Part shown: one piece after another, positions 11,302 through 22,279 of the stretch
Layout: each line of letters starts with the position of its first letter
How positions within the stretch are numbered: the first letter of the stretch is position 1
DNA from: Carallia brachiata
Taxonomy: Eukaryota; Streptophyta; Magnoliopsida; Malpighiales; Rhizophoraceae
NCBI GenBank assembly: GCA_021464245.1
Contig: JADCRB010000041.1
Span: forward strand, 2,013,656 to 2,077,655
Direction of reading: 5' to 3'
DNA length: 64,000 nucleotides
Translations under genes and position numbers: made by a program
Notes under the pieces: generated by a model
Database searches by the model: none
What the model was told of the DNA's origin: nothing
The model's input: the letters and a program-made list of their open reading frames with translations, nothing else

Positions 11302-11495
11302 CCAGAATCGGGCATCTGCCCGAATGTTTTTTTGTGCAACAAGACAGTAATTTTGTGCAACAAGACTGATATTTTGTGTAACAAAAAAAATTTGTATTTT
11401 TTTGTATTTTTTTTGTTGTATAAAATAACAATCTTGTTGTACAAAATTATTGTCTTATTGCACAAAAAAATATTCGAACAGATGCCCGATTCTGG
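11302..11495. mobile_element. palindromic MITE/fold-back element with internal repeats
   Basis: The sequence starts CCAGAATCGGGCATCTG and ends with its inverse complement (GATTCTGG); the arms match with few changes over about 85 bp each. Each arm is itself made of repeats of about 21 bp of the type 'ttttgtgcaacaagacagta' (about three copies in the left arm, inverted in the right arm). The whole 194 bp can fold back into one hairpin. No clear target-site duplication was seen, so the superfamily is unassigned. Confidence 0.72.
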
Positions 11496-12955
11496 AGATG
11501 TAATGACACTCTAATAAATAAGGTTATAACAAATATTTACAGATATTATTACACGGATGGATACAGTACCCTTTTTTTTTTATGTTTGAACACGGATGGA
11601 TGCAGTACCGAGAGGTTAGGTTAGACAAATGCATATCTATAATTTCACTTACAATGTCACTAAAACCACAGAGCCGAGAGAAAGGATATCCGAACTCTTA
11701 ATTTTAGTTTTAAATTCAAATCTTAAATTTTATAAATCAAAAAGGGAAACCCACCTATCAGACTTAATTGTGAAACAGTTCATAGTTATCTTCTACTTTT
11801 CTCTCGATAGAGTATAATCATCTTGACAACGTTCATTTGCGGTAGTCTGGTAGACTGGTAGGTGAGGGTCATACGAATTCATTTGGAAAGGCCATTCCAG
11901 GATTTAGTGGATCAGATTCTTCAGAAGTTTCGAGTGTTTCCACATTGCTCCGCAATAGTAATCAGAATCAAGAGATTGTATGGTCACGCTTGCAACCAAA
12001 GTTCATATTTGCAAACCCAAAATATGGACCTATAAATTAGCCACAAAATTTGAGTCTTTTATTTAAGAGTTAAATGCAATTTAACTTACTGATTATTTTG
12101 TATTTTATTTTTCTATGATTTAAATTTAGGCATTAAATTTCTTTGTAGTTTTAAATTTTTGTAATTTATCCTTTTGATCAAGTTTTTGTTAAATTTATTG
12201 AGAAAAATTGATCAAAAATACATTATTTTATAATTATTAATTAATTTTTTAACCAAAATTTTAAAAATATGCCACCCATCTCTCAAATTGAATTTCAGTG
12301 TAAAGTTGAATTGTATTATATATTATATCTTTCACAATCTATATTATTTTTAGTATATTACACATATTAATATAGAGGTATTTGAGACAGTATCTATAAT
12401 CAATTTATACATAAAAATATAATGAAATTTTTGTAATTACAAAATAATATAGTTATAATTAATTTTTATTAATAAATTTAACAAATTATTGTTAAAGAGG
12501 TTAGTTGTTAAAATTAAAAATAATTAAAATTTTTAAAAAACAACTAAAGCACATGAAAGAAGTTAAATGCATTTATCCCTTTACTTAGTCATTTATCCAC
12601 CGCAATTTCCTCGTTCCTTTACCTCAAACATAAAACCTCCCTCCGAAATTAAACTTTCTTTTAGCTCTAAAATTCTGTCGGATATCTGGTCTCTGGACCA
12701 TTCCGTCTCAACCCAGAAAGGAATATGCCTTCTCTGGATACCCCACCCAAAAAAAATAAAATAAAATAAAAAATAAAAAATCAAGAAGAAAAAGAAATGA
12801 AGAGATCAACCCATAATTTGTTGCATGGCCAACTCTTTAAATAGTCACTTTCACATGTCAGGATGAGTTCTTTGCGGTTGAACAACAGAGCTCGAAGAAA
12901 CCCATTGTCTCCCCTGGCCTCATTCCTCAGATTTTAAGACTTAAGCCTTAGAGAG
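11496..12955. other. AT-rich intergenic region and presumed GDPD promoter
   Basis: No gene is visible. A short duplication of 'acacggatggatacagtacc' occurs at about 11552-11610. From about 12060 to 12560 the sequence is strongly AT-rich. A possible TATA-like 'tttaaatag' lies near 12836-12844, about 115 bp before the GDPD start codon. Confidence 0.4.
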
Positions 12956-15900
12956 ATGGCTTTAAAAGCCGTTCGTGTGGCTGATGTGCCCAATCTAGTC
13001 GCTGACAATGCCGCATTTGGCCTCGGCTCTTCCACCCCAAAGCGCTTCACTCAATGTTAGTTATTCTTAATTTGATCATTTACATACATACAAAGTCACA
13101 ATCTTTTGTTGTTATTTTCCCTTACAAGCCATTGTCTTTTGTCCTTTTTTCTTTTTTTTTTGGTTTTTCTTTTCCAATTATGAAGGTGACCAAGACAAGA
13201 AGAACCCATTTAAATTCCAGAAATTTGTGGTGGGAGGACACAGAGGCAGCGGAATGAACATGTTGCAATCGTCAGATAGGAGAATGAAACTGATCAAAGA
13301 GAATTCTATTCGATCCTTCAATGCCACCACCAAGCTCCCTCTTGATTTCATTGAGTTTGATGTTCAGGTGAGCTTTCCCCCTCCATGTCTTTGACAAAGT
13401 TTTATTTGAAATCCTATTGAAATTTCAAAATCATAAATATTATTGAAATGGGATATATAGAAATTCAAGAAACAGAAGATTGGTTTGGTTCCCAGTGAAT
13501 TCGTATGATGTCTGTTTTTGGATGGCGTTGGCCGCATGAATAATTAGGATCTGACTGGCGGATTTTCGGGGTGAGGGTGCTTAAGATACCCGTCGGCAGA
13601 GAAGAAGCCCCACTGCGACCTGCATGTTTTCTACGTCCGCCCGCCGCGAAATTAATCCTTTTTTTTTTGTGATTATTGTTTTTAAATAAAATTAACTTAT
13701 AATTTAATATTATTTAAATATTATTTTTAATTTTTTTATTTAAATTAATCTTACTTATTATATAATATAAAATTATAAATAAATTATATTTACTTAAAAA
13801 AATAAAAATAGAAATCCCTCGTTTTTTCGTTGGTACAATCGATTCATCACATTAACACGTTTGTTTGTTGATGAAAAAAGTACGGATTTACAAGTAAATA
13901 GTAAAGTAAACACGGATTCGAGGCGCCCAGCGGCAAGACGCCACGTCTCGTCACAGGAACGGGGCTCGAACTCTGGCTTCTGTTTTAATTATTATTAAAG
14001 TTATTTGAGGAGTTCGTGTCTATTTACTGGAGACAAGACGGATTCATCCCATTTTTGGGACATTTTGACTCCATTCTACCACTTTTCAATATATATATAT
14101 ATATATATATAAATGGAAAATATTACAAGGTACAAGGAGTCATGTCTTGGACACATGGTTTTGTTTAGAGTTAGTATATAAAAATATTATTAATTTTAAT
14201 TAAAATAATAAATTTAATAGTAATTTTAAAAAGTAATAGTTTATTTTTTTAAAAAAAAATTTGTAACAAATTTAGTATACTATAAAATTTATTAAATAAA
14301 ATTTATCTATTTTAATGATATGGTATTAACGTATATGATTATCATACTATTGAAATAGATATATTTCTATAAATTTATTATCGAAACTAACAGATTTTAT
14401 TCATATGAAATTATTACGTGTTAAATTTGTTACAAAAAAATTTAAAAAGAGATAAATTGTTATTTGCTGAATTTATTACTTTAAACAAAATTAGTGATAT
14501 TTTTATATATTAACGTTTTTGCTTATGAGAGGATCTCAACTTTAAAATCAAGTTGAGATATTCTGTATTTTTAACAAAACTAATTGGAACACTTTATTAA
14601 AAATTTTAATTTTTATATTTAAATTGCAGTGACATTATTTTTTTCTTTTACTACGTTACAACCTGCCTCGTAACTAAAAAAAAAAAAACGTAATTGGAGG
14701 GTGCGTCTCAAGTGTGTGTGGTGGCAATAGACGCCAAATGTAGTTCAAGAAACTTTCTGGCTGAAGGCGTAGCATGATGCCATGATCACGCCTCTAAGAT
14801 CGATTCATCTAATGCGCTCATGTTAGTGTGTCAAGAGCGTAGAACGTCTAATATTTAGCCAAAAAAGGAAAACCACTTTACTTTATAATCTCACAATTTA
14901 AAGTTTGTTACACAAGTGAGCCCAACAAAAGCAAAGAATGAAAAAGGAAACATTGAGTTTCTCTATGATTATGGATATTTATTTATTTATTTATTTATTT
15001 GTTTGAAGATCAATTGAACTATAAACTATAATAAATAATTCTATTTTCTCATAAATTTCACATCTTCCTCTCTTCTGATAATTAGAACTCAAAAATTTCA
15101 ATATACAAATTTAAATTCTAACAACTAAAATATCTAGTAAAAGATGCTAAACATGTAAGAATAGATGAAGACCCCTTTTGGAGCACGAGGCTAACCCGAC
15201 AAAGGCCTCAACTCGAAAGGCCCAGATAATCGGTGTCCCTATTCTGCCATCGTTCTCAGCTTTTAAGTTCTAACTTAAAACTTCAGCACTTTCATCGGTC
15301 TTTCTAATGGGACTTTTCTTTGGTTATTATAATTTAAATAGCATTGACCGAAATGTACTGATTCAGTTGCTTCTGTTGGTTTTTTCGTCCTCCTTTCCTT
15401 TGCTTTTTACTGTTGGTGAAACGAAGATCCTTATGCAAAGGAACTGTAAACAAAACCAAACACACATTTGTTGTGTAGGTAACCAGAGATGATTGCCCTG
15501 TCATTTTCCATGACAATTTCATCCTCACTGAAGAAAAGGTTAGTTGAAGTAGCTTAATATAAATATTCTTCAGTCTTCGCTCTTTGAATATTGGTCCCTC
15601 ATAGACTTAAATGATTGGTCAAAACAGATTTTGTCAATAATCCCATGTTTAATTTCCAGGGTGCTATAATTGAGAAAAGGGTTGCAGACCTCACTTTGGC
15701 TGAATTCCTTTCCCACGGACCCCAGAAGGATGGTTGCAATGTAATTACTAATTAACATTGCAGCTGATATATTTTTTCAAAGTTATATTCACCTTTTTAT
15801 TATCAAACTACAGATGGGGAAGCCTTTATTTAGGAAAACAAAAGATGGGAGAATCTTTGAGTGGAAGGTTGAAGAAGACGATCCGCTTTGTACCCTGCAA

Positions 15901-17264
15901 GAGGTTTTCCAGAAAGTTGAGTCTCCTGTGGGCTTTAACATTGAATTGAAGTTTGATGATCAGTTGGTTTACAAGGAGGAAGAACTAAGACATGTTCTCC
16001 AAGTAATTCTGCAGGTACCTCTCCTTTTCTTCCGCCTCCTATATATTTGTTGTGCAAGGTATTTGAACTTGACTACCAATGGCTCATTGATACTGCGTTT
16101 TGTGAGCCAGGTGGTGTTTGAGCATGCTAATGACAGGCCTATCATGTTCTCTAGCTTTCATCCTGATGCAGCTCAGTTAATGAGGAGATTGCAGACAGCC
16201 TACCCCGTAATTCCCCGCTTCTGCTTTTGATTTATAAAGAAATTCCCCTTCTTATTTATCATGATCATTTGGGCTATGCTTCTTGTCATTGAATAACTTA
16301 TGAATGCAGCCTGGAGACTTATTGGGACATTGCAGATCAGCAAGTCGAGATATGAAATGACCCTGATGCATTAAACATCTAGCACTCTTTTCTCTTCATG
16401 ATTTTTACTCTTTTCCAAATTAAAGTCCTTTTTCCAAAAGAACGTAGTTCATTTAGAAAGCTAGTTGTTCAGTTTTGTTTAAGTGTGATCAGATTCAGGA
16501 GAAGAATATCTTGCATATATTCAGTTTTTACTGAACTGAAATGAATAAGGACGTCCTCATTTTTTTTTTTCTTCTAATTCAAATGCATTTTTCTCGTTTG
16601 GACACACTTTGGAGATCTTTGTTTGATAACAACATCCAGGTATTCTTCATAACCAATGGGGGATCTGAAAATCATGTGGACATAAGAAGGAATTCATTGG
16701 ATGAGGCCATAAAGGTTTGCAAGGATGGTAGCCTGCAAGGCATAGTATGTGAAGCCAAAGCTATCTTCAGCAATCCGGGAGCAGTGGCAAGAATTAAAGG
16801 CGCTCAGCTTTCCCTGATGAGCTATGGCCAATTAAAGTGAGCACTGTACTTACCTCTCACTCTCAGCCAGCAAAAAATTGAAGCTTTTATTTTCCATAAT
16901 ATTTATTCGTCATGGAGATCTTCCTTGTGCTTATACTTGTGCTTGTGCTTAGTAACAGAAGTCTAAAATTGCTTATACATTTTGTAGCAATGTGCCAGAG
17001 GTGGTCAACATGCAACGTTTAATGGGTGTTGAAGGAGTAATTGTTGATCTAGTTCACGAGATTACGGAGGCAGTCACAAGTTTTGATGAATCTGCCAAGG
17101 AAGATGAAGCATTTAATTTGTTTGAACAGGAAAGGAAGCTGCAGGCAAAGGCAAAACCTCTGTTTTCAGTAGATGAACTTTCATTACCTCAGCTTATCCA
17201 ACCTTGGATGCCCCCTTCACACAATAAAAAACCATTTCCGGTTTTCTCTTGGGGAAGGTTTTGA
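12956..17264 (+). CDS. glycerophosphodiester phosphodiesterase, GDPD1-like
   Basis: Exons 12956-13055, 13186-13367, 15479-15538, 15660-15740, 15814-16014, 16111-16206, 16640-16836 and 16988-17264 join in frame to 397 aa; all introns are GT-AG. The enzyme hydrolyses glycerophosphodiesters to glycerol-3-phosphate and an alcohol, a step in phospholipid recycling that is often induced by phosphate starvation. The GDPD catalytic core is complete: HRG (His52-Arg53), FIEFDVQ (Glu90, Asp92) and VIFHD (His105). Later family motifs are GFNIELKFD, FSSFHPDA and LMGVEGVIVD. It is close in sequence and length to Arabidopsis GDPD1 (plastid), although this N-terminus does not show an obvious transit peptide to me. 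Intron 2 is unusually long (2.1 kb) and holds transposon sequence. Confidence 0.95.
14090..14111. repeat. (AT)n microsatellite in GDPD intron 2
   Basis: About 22 bp of uninterrupted AT repeat. A (TTTA)n tract follows in the same intron at about 14977-15000. Confidence 0.9.
14170..14514. mobile_element. inverted-repeat (MITE-like) element in GDPD intron 2
   Basis: The left end 'gttagtatataaaaatatta' and the inverse of the right end, 'gttaatatataaaaatatca', pair. The similarity continues inward through 'aataataaattta' and 'tttgtaacaaattta', giving arms of roughly 110 bp or more in a 345-bp AT-rich element. No convincing TSD was found, so the class is not assigned. Confidence 0.6.
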
Positions 17265-17580
17265 TTTCAAGTTCCAATTCTAATTAACCCAAAAAAAAAA
17301 AAAAAAACGATTTTGTTATAGAAAGTCTCTCTTCCCTTAGATATCCTAGTGGAATGATTATTTTTTTAAGTAATATTAGTGGAGTGGATAATTAGTCTGC
17401 GATAGGTAATATTTTGATGATGGTTATGTATAGTTATGTTAAAGAGTTAAAATTCCTTCTAACATGTATCTTCGTTTGGTTTCAAATTTCTAATATTGCA
17501 AGTGAAGTTTGCTTAAAACCAATTCAGTTACCAATTAAGCCAATTCACTTTGATTCGAATGGAGTTCCTGGTGTAAGTTA
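17265..17580 (+). other. GDPD 3' UTR and downstream sequence
   Basis: Non-coding sequence with an A-run at about 17290-17307. The last three bases, TTA at 17578-17580, form the left TSD of the next element. Confidence 0.4.
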
Positions 17581-18073
17581 GGGTCCGTTTGTTTGCTGTC
17601 GAAAATGAAATTCTGGAATATCATTTACTGAGGACAATGAAATTCTGGAATTTTATTTTTAATTACGGTGTTTGGCTGTAGTGCTGAAAATATCATTTTG
17701 TATTTGGTAAAATTCTGTAAAATGAAATACTTTATTTTTATTTTATTACTTTTTACTGTACAAACAGTGAAAATATTATTATTTTATTACTTTTTTATTA
17801 TACAAACAGTAAAAATATTATTATTTTATTATTTTTTTTTTACTGTGTAAACTGTGTCAATACAGTGCCCTTTTTTATTTCAATTCTTGCATTGAGCAGT
17901 GGAAAACGACATCCGGTTATTTTGAGCGAAGCACGTTTTCCGAAAAAATGCTCTTGCTGTTCTGTTGACTAGGATATCAATTTCCATTGACCCATTAATT
18001 TCCGGACACCAAACACTGGAAAAAGGAGCAAATGCTTTTCCAGATTTTGTTTTCACTCTAAACAAACGCACCC
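17581..18073. mobile_element. Tourist-like (PIF/Harbinger-type) MITE
   Basis: The left end reads GGGTCCGTTTGTTTGC and the right end is the inverse of GGGTGCGTTTGTTTAG, so the terminal inverted repeats differ at two or three positions over about 15 bp. The element is flanked by TTA on both sides (17578-17580 and 18074-18076), the usual PIF/Harbinger target duplication. The interior has internal repeats such as 'acaaacagtaaaaatattat' and no coding frame. Confidence 0.72.
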
Positions 18074-18734
18074 TTAATAGCCCTTTCCGCATCCCTTAGG
18101 CTTTGTCTAATTCAATGGCCCAATAGTTTTACAAGACGTCTGTAACCCCATTATCTTAAAAATTAATTTGCAGGATAAAAAAGAAATTAATTTGCTGTTA
18201 ATGAGGTCATTAGCTGGAAGCTAGAACACGTACATGTGTCACAGCTAATAAAAGCAAATTAGCTGTACATTCGGGGAGAGAGAATAATGAGGCGTGGGGT
18301 TTAATCTTCCAACTTTCCATTTACGCATAATGTGCTGTAACTAGATGGGCAACATCGCGTGGTTAGAAAAAAATTTTTTTTTTTTATGTTGGATGATAAT
18401 TTTTTTTTTTTTGGGGGGGTAGTAGGATGACAATTGTCTTGAAAAAATGGGTTTCTTGTTTTTTTTTTGGTCAGTTGGAAAAAAGGGTTTCTGAGCAGCC
18501 ATTGAATAGATTGGGCTTGGCTCTCACAGTAAGGCACCAACAACATAATCCGAATTCACTAAAATGGTCTAGGTGTCGGCCCGTCCAGTCGTCCTAACGA
18601 CTTTGATAACATGTTTCTGTAAAATCGGAATGAATTGGGGTTTCAGCCTAACTAGAATGGTTGAGGAGTGTGTCTCAACTCTTGCTCATGCTACAACGTT
18701 CATTATCTTTGAACTGTTACACTACTAACTCTGA

Positions 18735-19362
18735 CACTGTGTTTAGAAGAGAGGAAAAAGAGGAAAATAGAAGAAAATGATAAATACTTATGTTTGAGAA
18801 ATATTTTTGAGAAGAAAGAAAGTGAGAGAGAAAAAAGTCAACTTTCTTCCTTAACTCACCAAAATTATTTCTCCAGAATTTGAGAGAATTTATTGGTTCC
18901 TCCCAAATTTGAGAGAATTTATTGGTTCTTCTACGTTTTTATCAAAAGACTATATTACTCACATTATATACTAATACCTACAAATTTATTTAAAACAACA
19001 AAAAAAGATTTCTTTATTCTTTAAAATTTTATTAAATTTTTAATAAACAATTGTGTAAATATTATAAATATATTAAACTAAATTTATACAAGTAGTTCAT
19101 ATATAATTTACAAATCAAATATTTTTCATTTATATATAACATTTTTTTCTTAGAAGGGTTAAATTGAAATACTTATATATATTATTTTCTTTTCTCTCAC
19201 TTCTACCATTTTCCGACAATAAAAATTTTATTTTCCTTACTTTCATTACCTATTCTCAAATACGAGAAATGATGAATAATATTTCTTTCCTCAAATAATT
19301 CTTTTTCCCACTAACATCTTCTCCATTTTTCTCTCTTCTTGAGATTTTATCCAAATACATTG
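18735..19362. mobile_element. possible hAT-type MITE
   Basis: The left end CACTGTGTTTAGAAGAGAGG resembles the inverse of the right end (CAATGTATTTGG, then AAGAAGAGAGAAAAATGG). Flanks 'aactctga' and 'aagtctga' are similar but not a clean 8-bp duplication. A 33-bp-period duplication ('ttgagagaatttattggttc', about 18878-18928) lies inside. The ends are diverged, so the call is tentative. Confidence 0.42.
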
Positions 19363-19534
19363 AAAGTCTGAAAAAAAAATGAAATGAATGAATAAATATA
19401 ACTTTTAGTCCTGATCAAATAGCAAAATGACTTGTGCTCCATATATGGGATAAAGTTTTCATACGCATCTTGGACAAGAAAAAGAGTGACGGTCCAAGCA
19501 AACCCCTAAAAGCAGGAACGAAAATTAAAAGCCA

Positions 19535-19553
19535 GAGAGAGAGAGAGAGAGAG
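19535..19553. repeat. (GA)n microsatellite
   Basis: About nine GA units. Confidence 0.85.
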
Positions 19554-20992
19554 TTTTGCTTCTAAAGCTGGAAAATGTACCCAATTGTGGGTTACGGACG
19601 GACATCTTTTTACGTTAGATGATGTATGAAGCAGCAAGGCGGCCCACTTGGGTTCACATGTACTGAGATGCCCATCTTTGTTGTTATTTGACGAAGTTTC
19701 TTTGAAAATTTTTGCTTTTTAGATTTCATTTCTAGCTTTGAAAGCCACTTTTTCTAATTACTTGGTGGTTCAAACAACACTAAACAGGACAAGTACGTTT
19801 CTACGTACGATTTATACGTACAAGCATCAAAAGTAGGCTTTGATTCAGGTCCATCCCATCAGTGCTTTTGTTCCCTTACTCCAATTAACGAGAAAAAATC
19901 ATGTAAGAATTTCACTCTTAAATTAACGTATGATAATTTAGTACTACACTCTTCAGTGTTATGTAACAATATATATGCTAATCTTACATTAATCATCAAA
20001 ATTCAAAGAGCAATTGGGTGTTGTCAATTCCGAATATAAGGTTGGGAAAGCCGAAAGCTCCAATTTAAGAGCATTTGGACTTTTCCGTGTGTGAAACATC
20101 ATGATGAATTTGAGTTACTTGGGCTAATTTGCCACCATTTTGCACGATGATCTAACATGCATTCATTTGGCCTTTTATACATATAAATCCCAGCAAGCCC
20201 TTCCGTTGCGTACTAGTTTGAAAATGCTACCATTGTCACGAAAATTATGATCAATCGAAGCTTCTCTAGGACTTGGGACACTGCATGTACCACACAAACG
20301 TACAAACAAAAATCAACATACATTTTTTTGAATCTTAATTTTTGCCCCAATATTTAGATGGGAGCTCGAATAAATAATACTAATATTTACCATTACCAGA
20401 GCAATCGATTTAATGTTCAAATATCTATTCAATTTTAATTAACTAGAGAGTAAAACTACGTAAATACGTAATTTATAATATATAGTTAATTTAACGATTT
20501 ATTTATTATTTTTGATAAAAAGGATTTGTGTTACCAATTTATTCAAACTCGAGGAAACTTTTCTCAGCCGAAACTGTAGACATCATTAATCAGAAATTAC
20601 GTACTATGCTTCGATATTTGACAAAACAAAGGCTAACACGATTTTGATATACAGTCGTTTTTAGTTTGGGCAACGCAAGTTGCTGGGTGGCACCCGACAG
20701 TTAGCTAGAGTGGATGGAACCCTATGCCTCTCCTCAACATTTACGGTCACGAGTCTGATTCAAGCTTACGTAGTAAAGTGGTATAGGTTTGGTATAAAAT
20801 GGAGACAACCCATTAAAATTGGATGTCTATTTCTTACAATTTGTGTGTGGTCCTAGTCTTATTTTTGATTAAGTCCATGTTGTCCCATAAGTGAAGGAAG
20901 GCACCTAACCTATGCCCTATAAACCCCAACCTCCTGTTATTGAAGTCATAAGATTCTTACATTACTTATCTTCTTAAAAAATCTCGCGTTTC

Positions 20993-21011
20993 TGTGTGTG
21001 TGTGTGTGTGT
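20993..21011. repeat. (TG)n microsatellite
   Basis: About nine TG units; the only TG tract noticed in a window dominated by GA/CT and AT tracts. Confidence 0.85.
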
Positions 21012-21308
21012 CTCTTGCTTCAGGCGGATGTGGGTTGACAAAATAACATAATTAGCTTCAAATTTAAGAAAATGAGCTAAGATCAACGTATACAGGATGA
21101 TCAAAAGGCAAGTGACCTTGTTGGTCATTAAAACAGTCGTATGTATAATAATGAAATTGGGGTCAACTTTATAATCTATCTTTATTTTTGAATTTGTCCA
21201 CTCCCTTATTCTAGAAATTCTATTTCATTGGGTGCTCCTGTACTTGTTGATGCTGTCACATTTGGTTAATTGAAATTCCAATTAATCCATGTGTGCACTC
21301 AAGGGGTG

Positions 21309-21314
<6 letters not shown>

Positions 21315-21351
<37 letters not shown>
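21315..21351. repeat. (AG)n microsatellite
   Basis: About 18 uninterrupted AG units, the longest dinucleotide tract in the window. An oppositely oriented (CT)n tract lies about 375 bp downstream. Confidence 0.92.
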
Positions 21352-21354
<3 letters not shown>

Positions 21355-21721
21355 TGTTGTTGGGCTCCAATTAAAAACATGGCATATGATGCCCGAAGCA
21401 TGATATAGAAATCATTGGCATAAAGGATTGGACACTCCACTACTCCTGAACTTCAGCATCTCTTTTGTGATTACTTTTTATGGTTCTCTTTCCATTTAAT
21501 AAATTATAAAATGAGATCATTCGCTAATTATAATTTTGTTGGTTTCGTTAGGTAGATTTTTATAGGTTATGCTTAAAGGACAATCCATGTAAAAAATTGT
21601 CCACATTCTTAGAGCAATGATAATTCCTTCAAATCAATGTTCAATTCCATTCGATTTGCCTGTACGAAACCTCCTTGTTTGATTACACTACTGCTTAACT
21701 ATAATGCTTCCAAGAATAAAG

Positions 21722-21725
<4 letters not shown>

Positions 21726-21760
<35 letters not shown>
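21726..21760. repeat. (CT)n microsatellite
   Basis: About 17 CT units, complementary to the (AG)n tract at 21315-21351. Confidence 0.92.
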
Positions 21761-21764
<4 letters not shown>

Positions 21765-22255
21765 TTTTCTCCAAACACCCAATTCTCCAACTCAATCAAT
21801 CATGTTACAAGAAATTGTAACCCCTTCAGACTCAAAACACACATTCGCACGTTCAAATACTTCTCAAGAGGGCAACCCCTAAAGATTAATTAAGCCAAAG
21901 ACCAAATTATGATTAATTTAAGAACTAAGAGTCCCACAAAAGAAAGAAGAGAAAGAGGGTGAAGAGAAAGGTCCCGAGAACCAACCAAAATTGAAAGTGG
22001 ACAATCATAAATTAAGGAACAGGACATTTCATTGAGAGCTTAAATTATATAAAGGCATCTAATGGACATACAGTGTAGATCAAAGGGGCACAAAGACATT
22101 TTCCACCGAACAATAGTTTTTTCTCAAAAAGATAATAATTGCCGCCTTTGACGTTTCTCTCTTGCTCCTTAGAACCCCTCTTCAATATCCGCACGCAAAC
22201 TCCTTTGACTCTTTCAAACAAAAGAAAAAGAAAGAAACAAAGAAGACTCTGAGAG

Positions 22256-22279
22256 TGAGAGAGAGAGAGAGAGAGAGAG
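22256..22279. repeat. (GA)n microsatellite
   Basis: About 12 units within a purine-rich stretch (about 22218-22310) that resembles a plant 5' leader. No gene follows that I can recognise. Confidence 0.88.
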
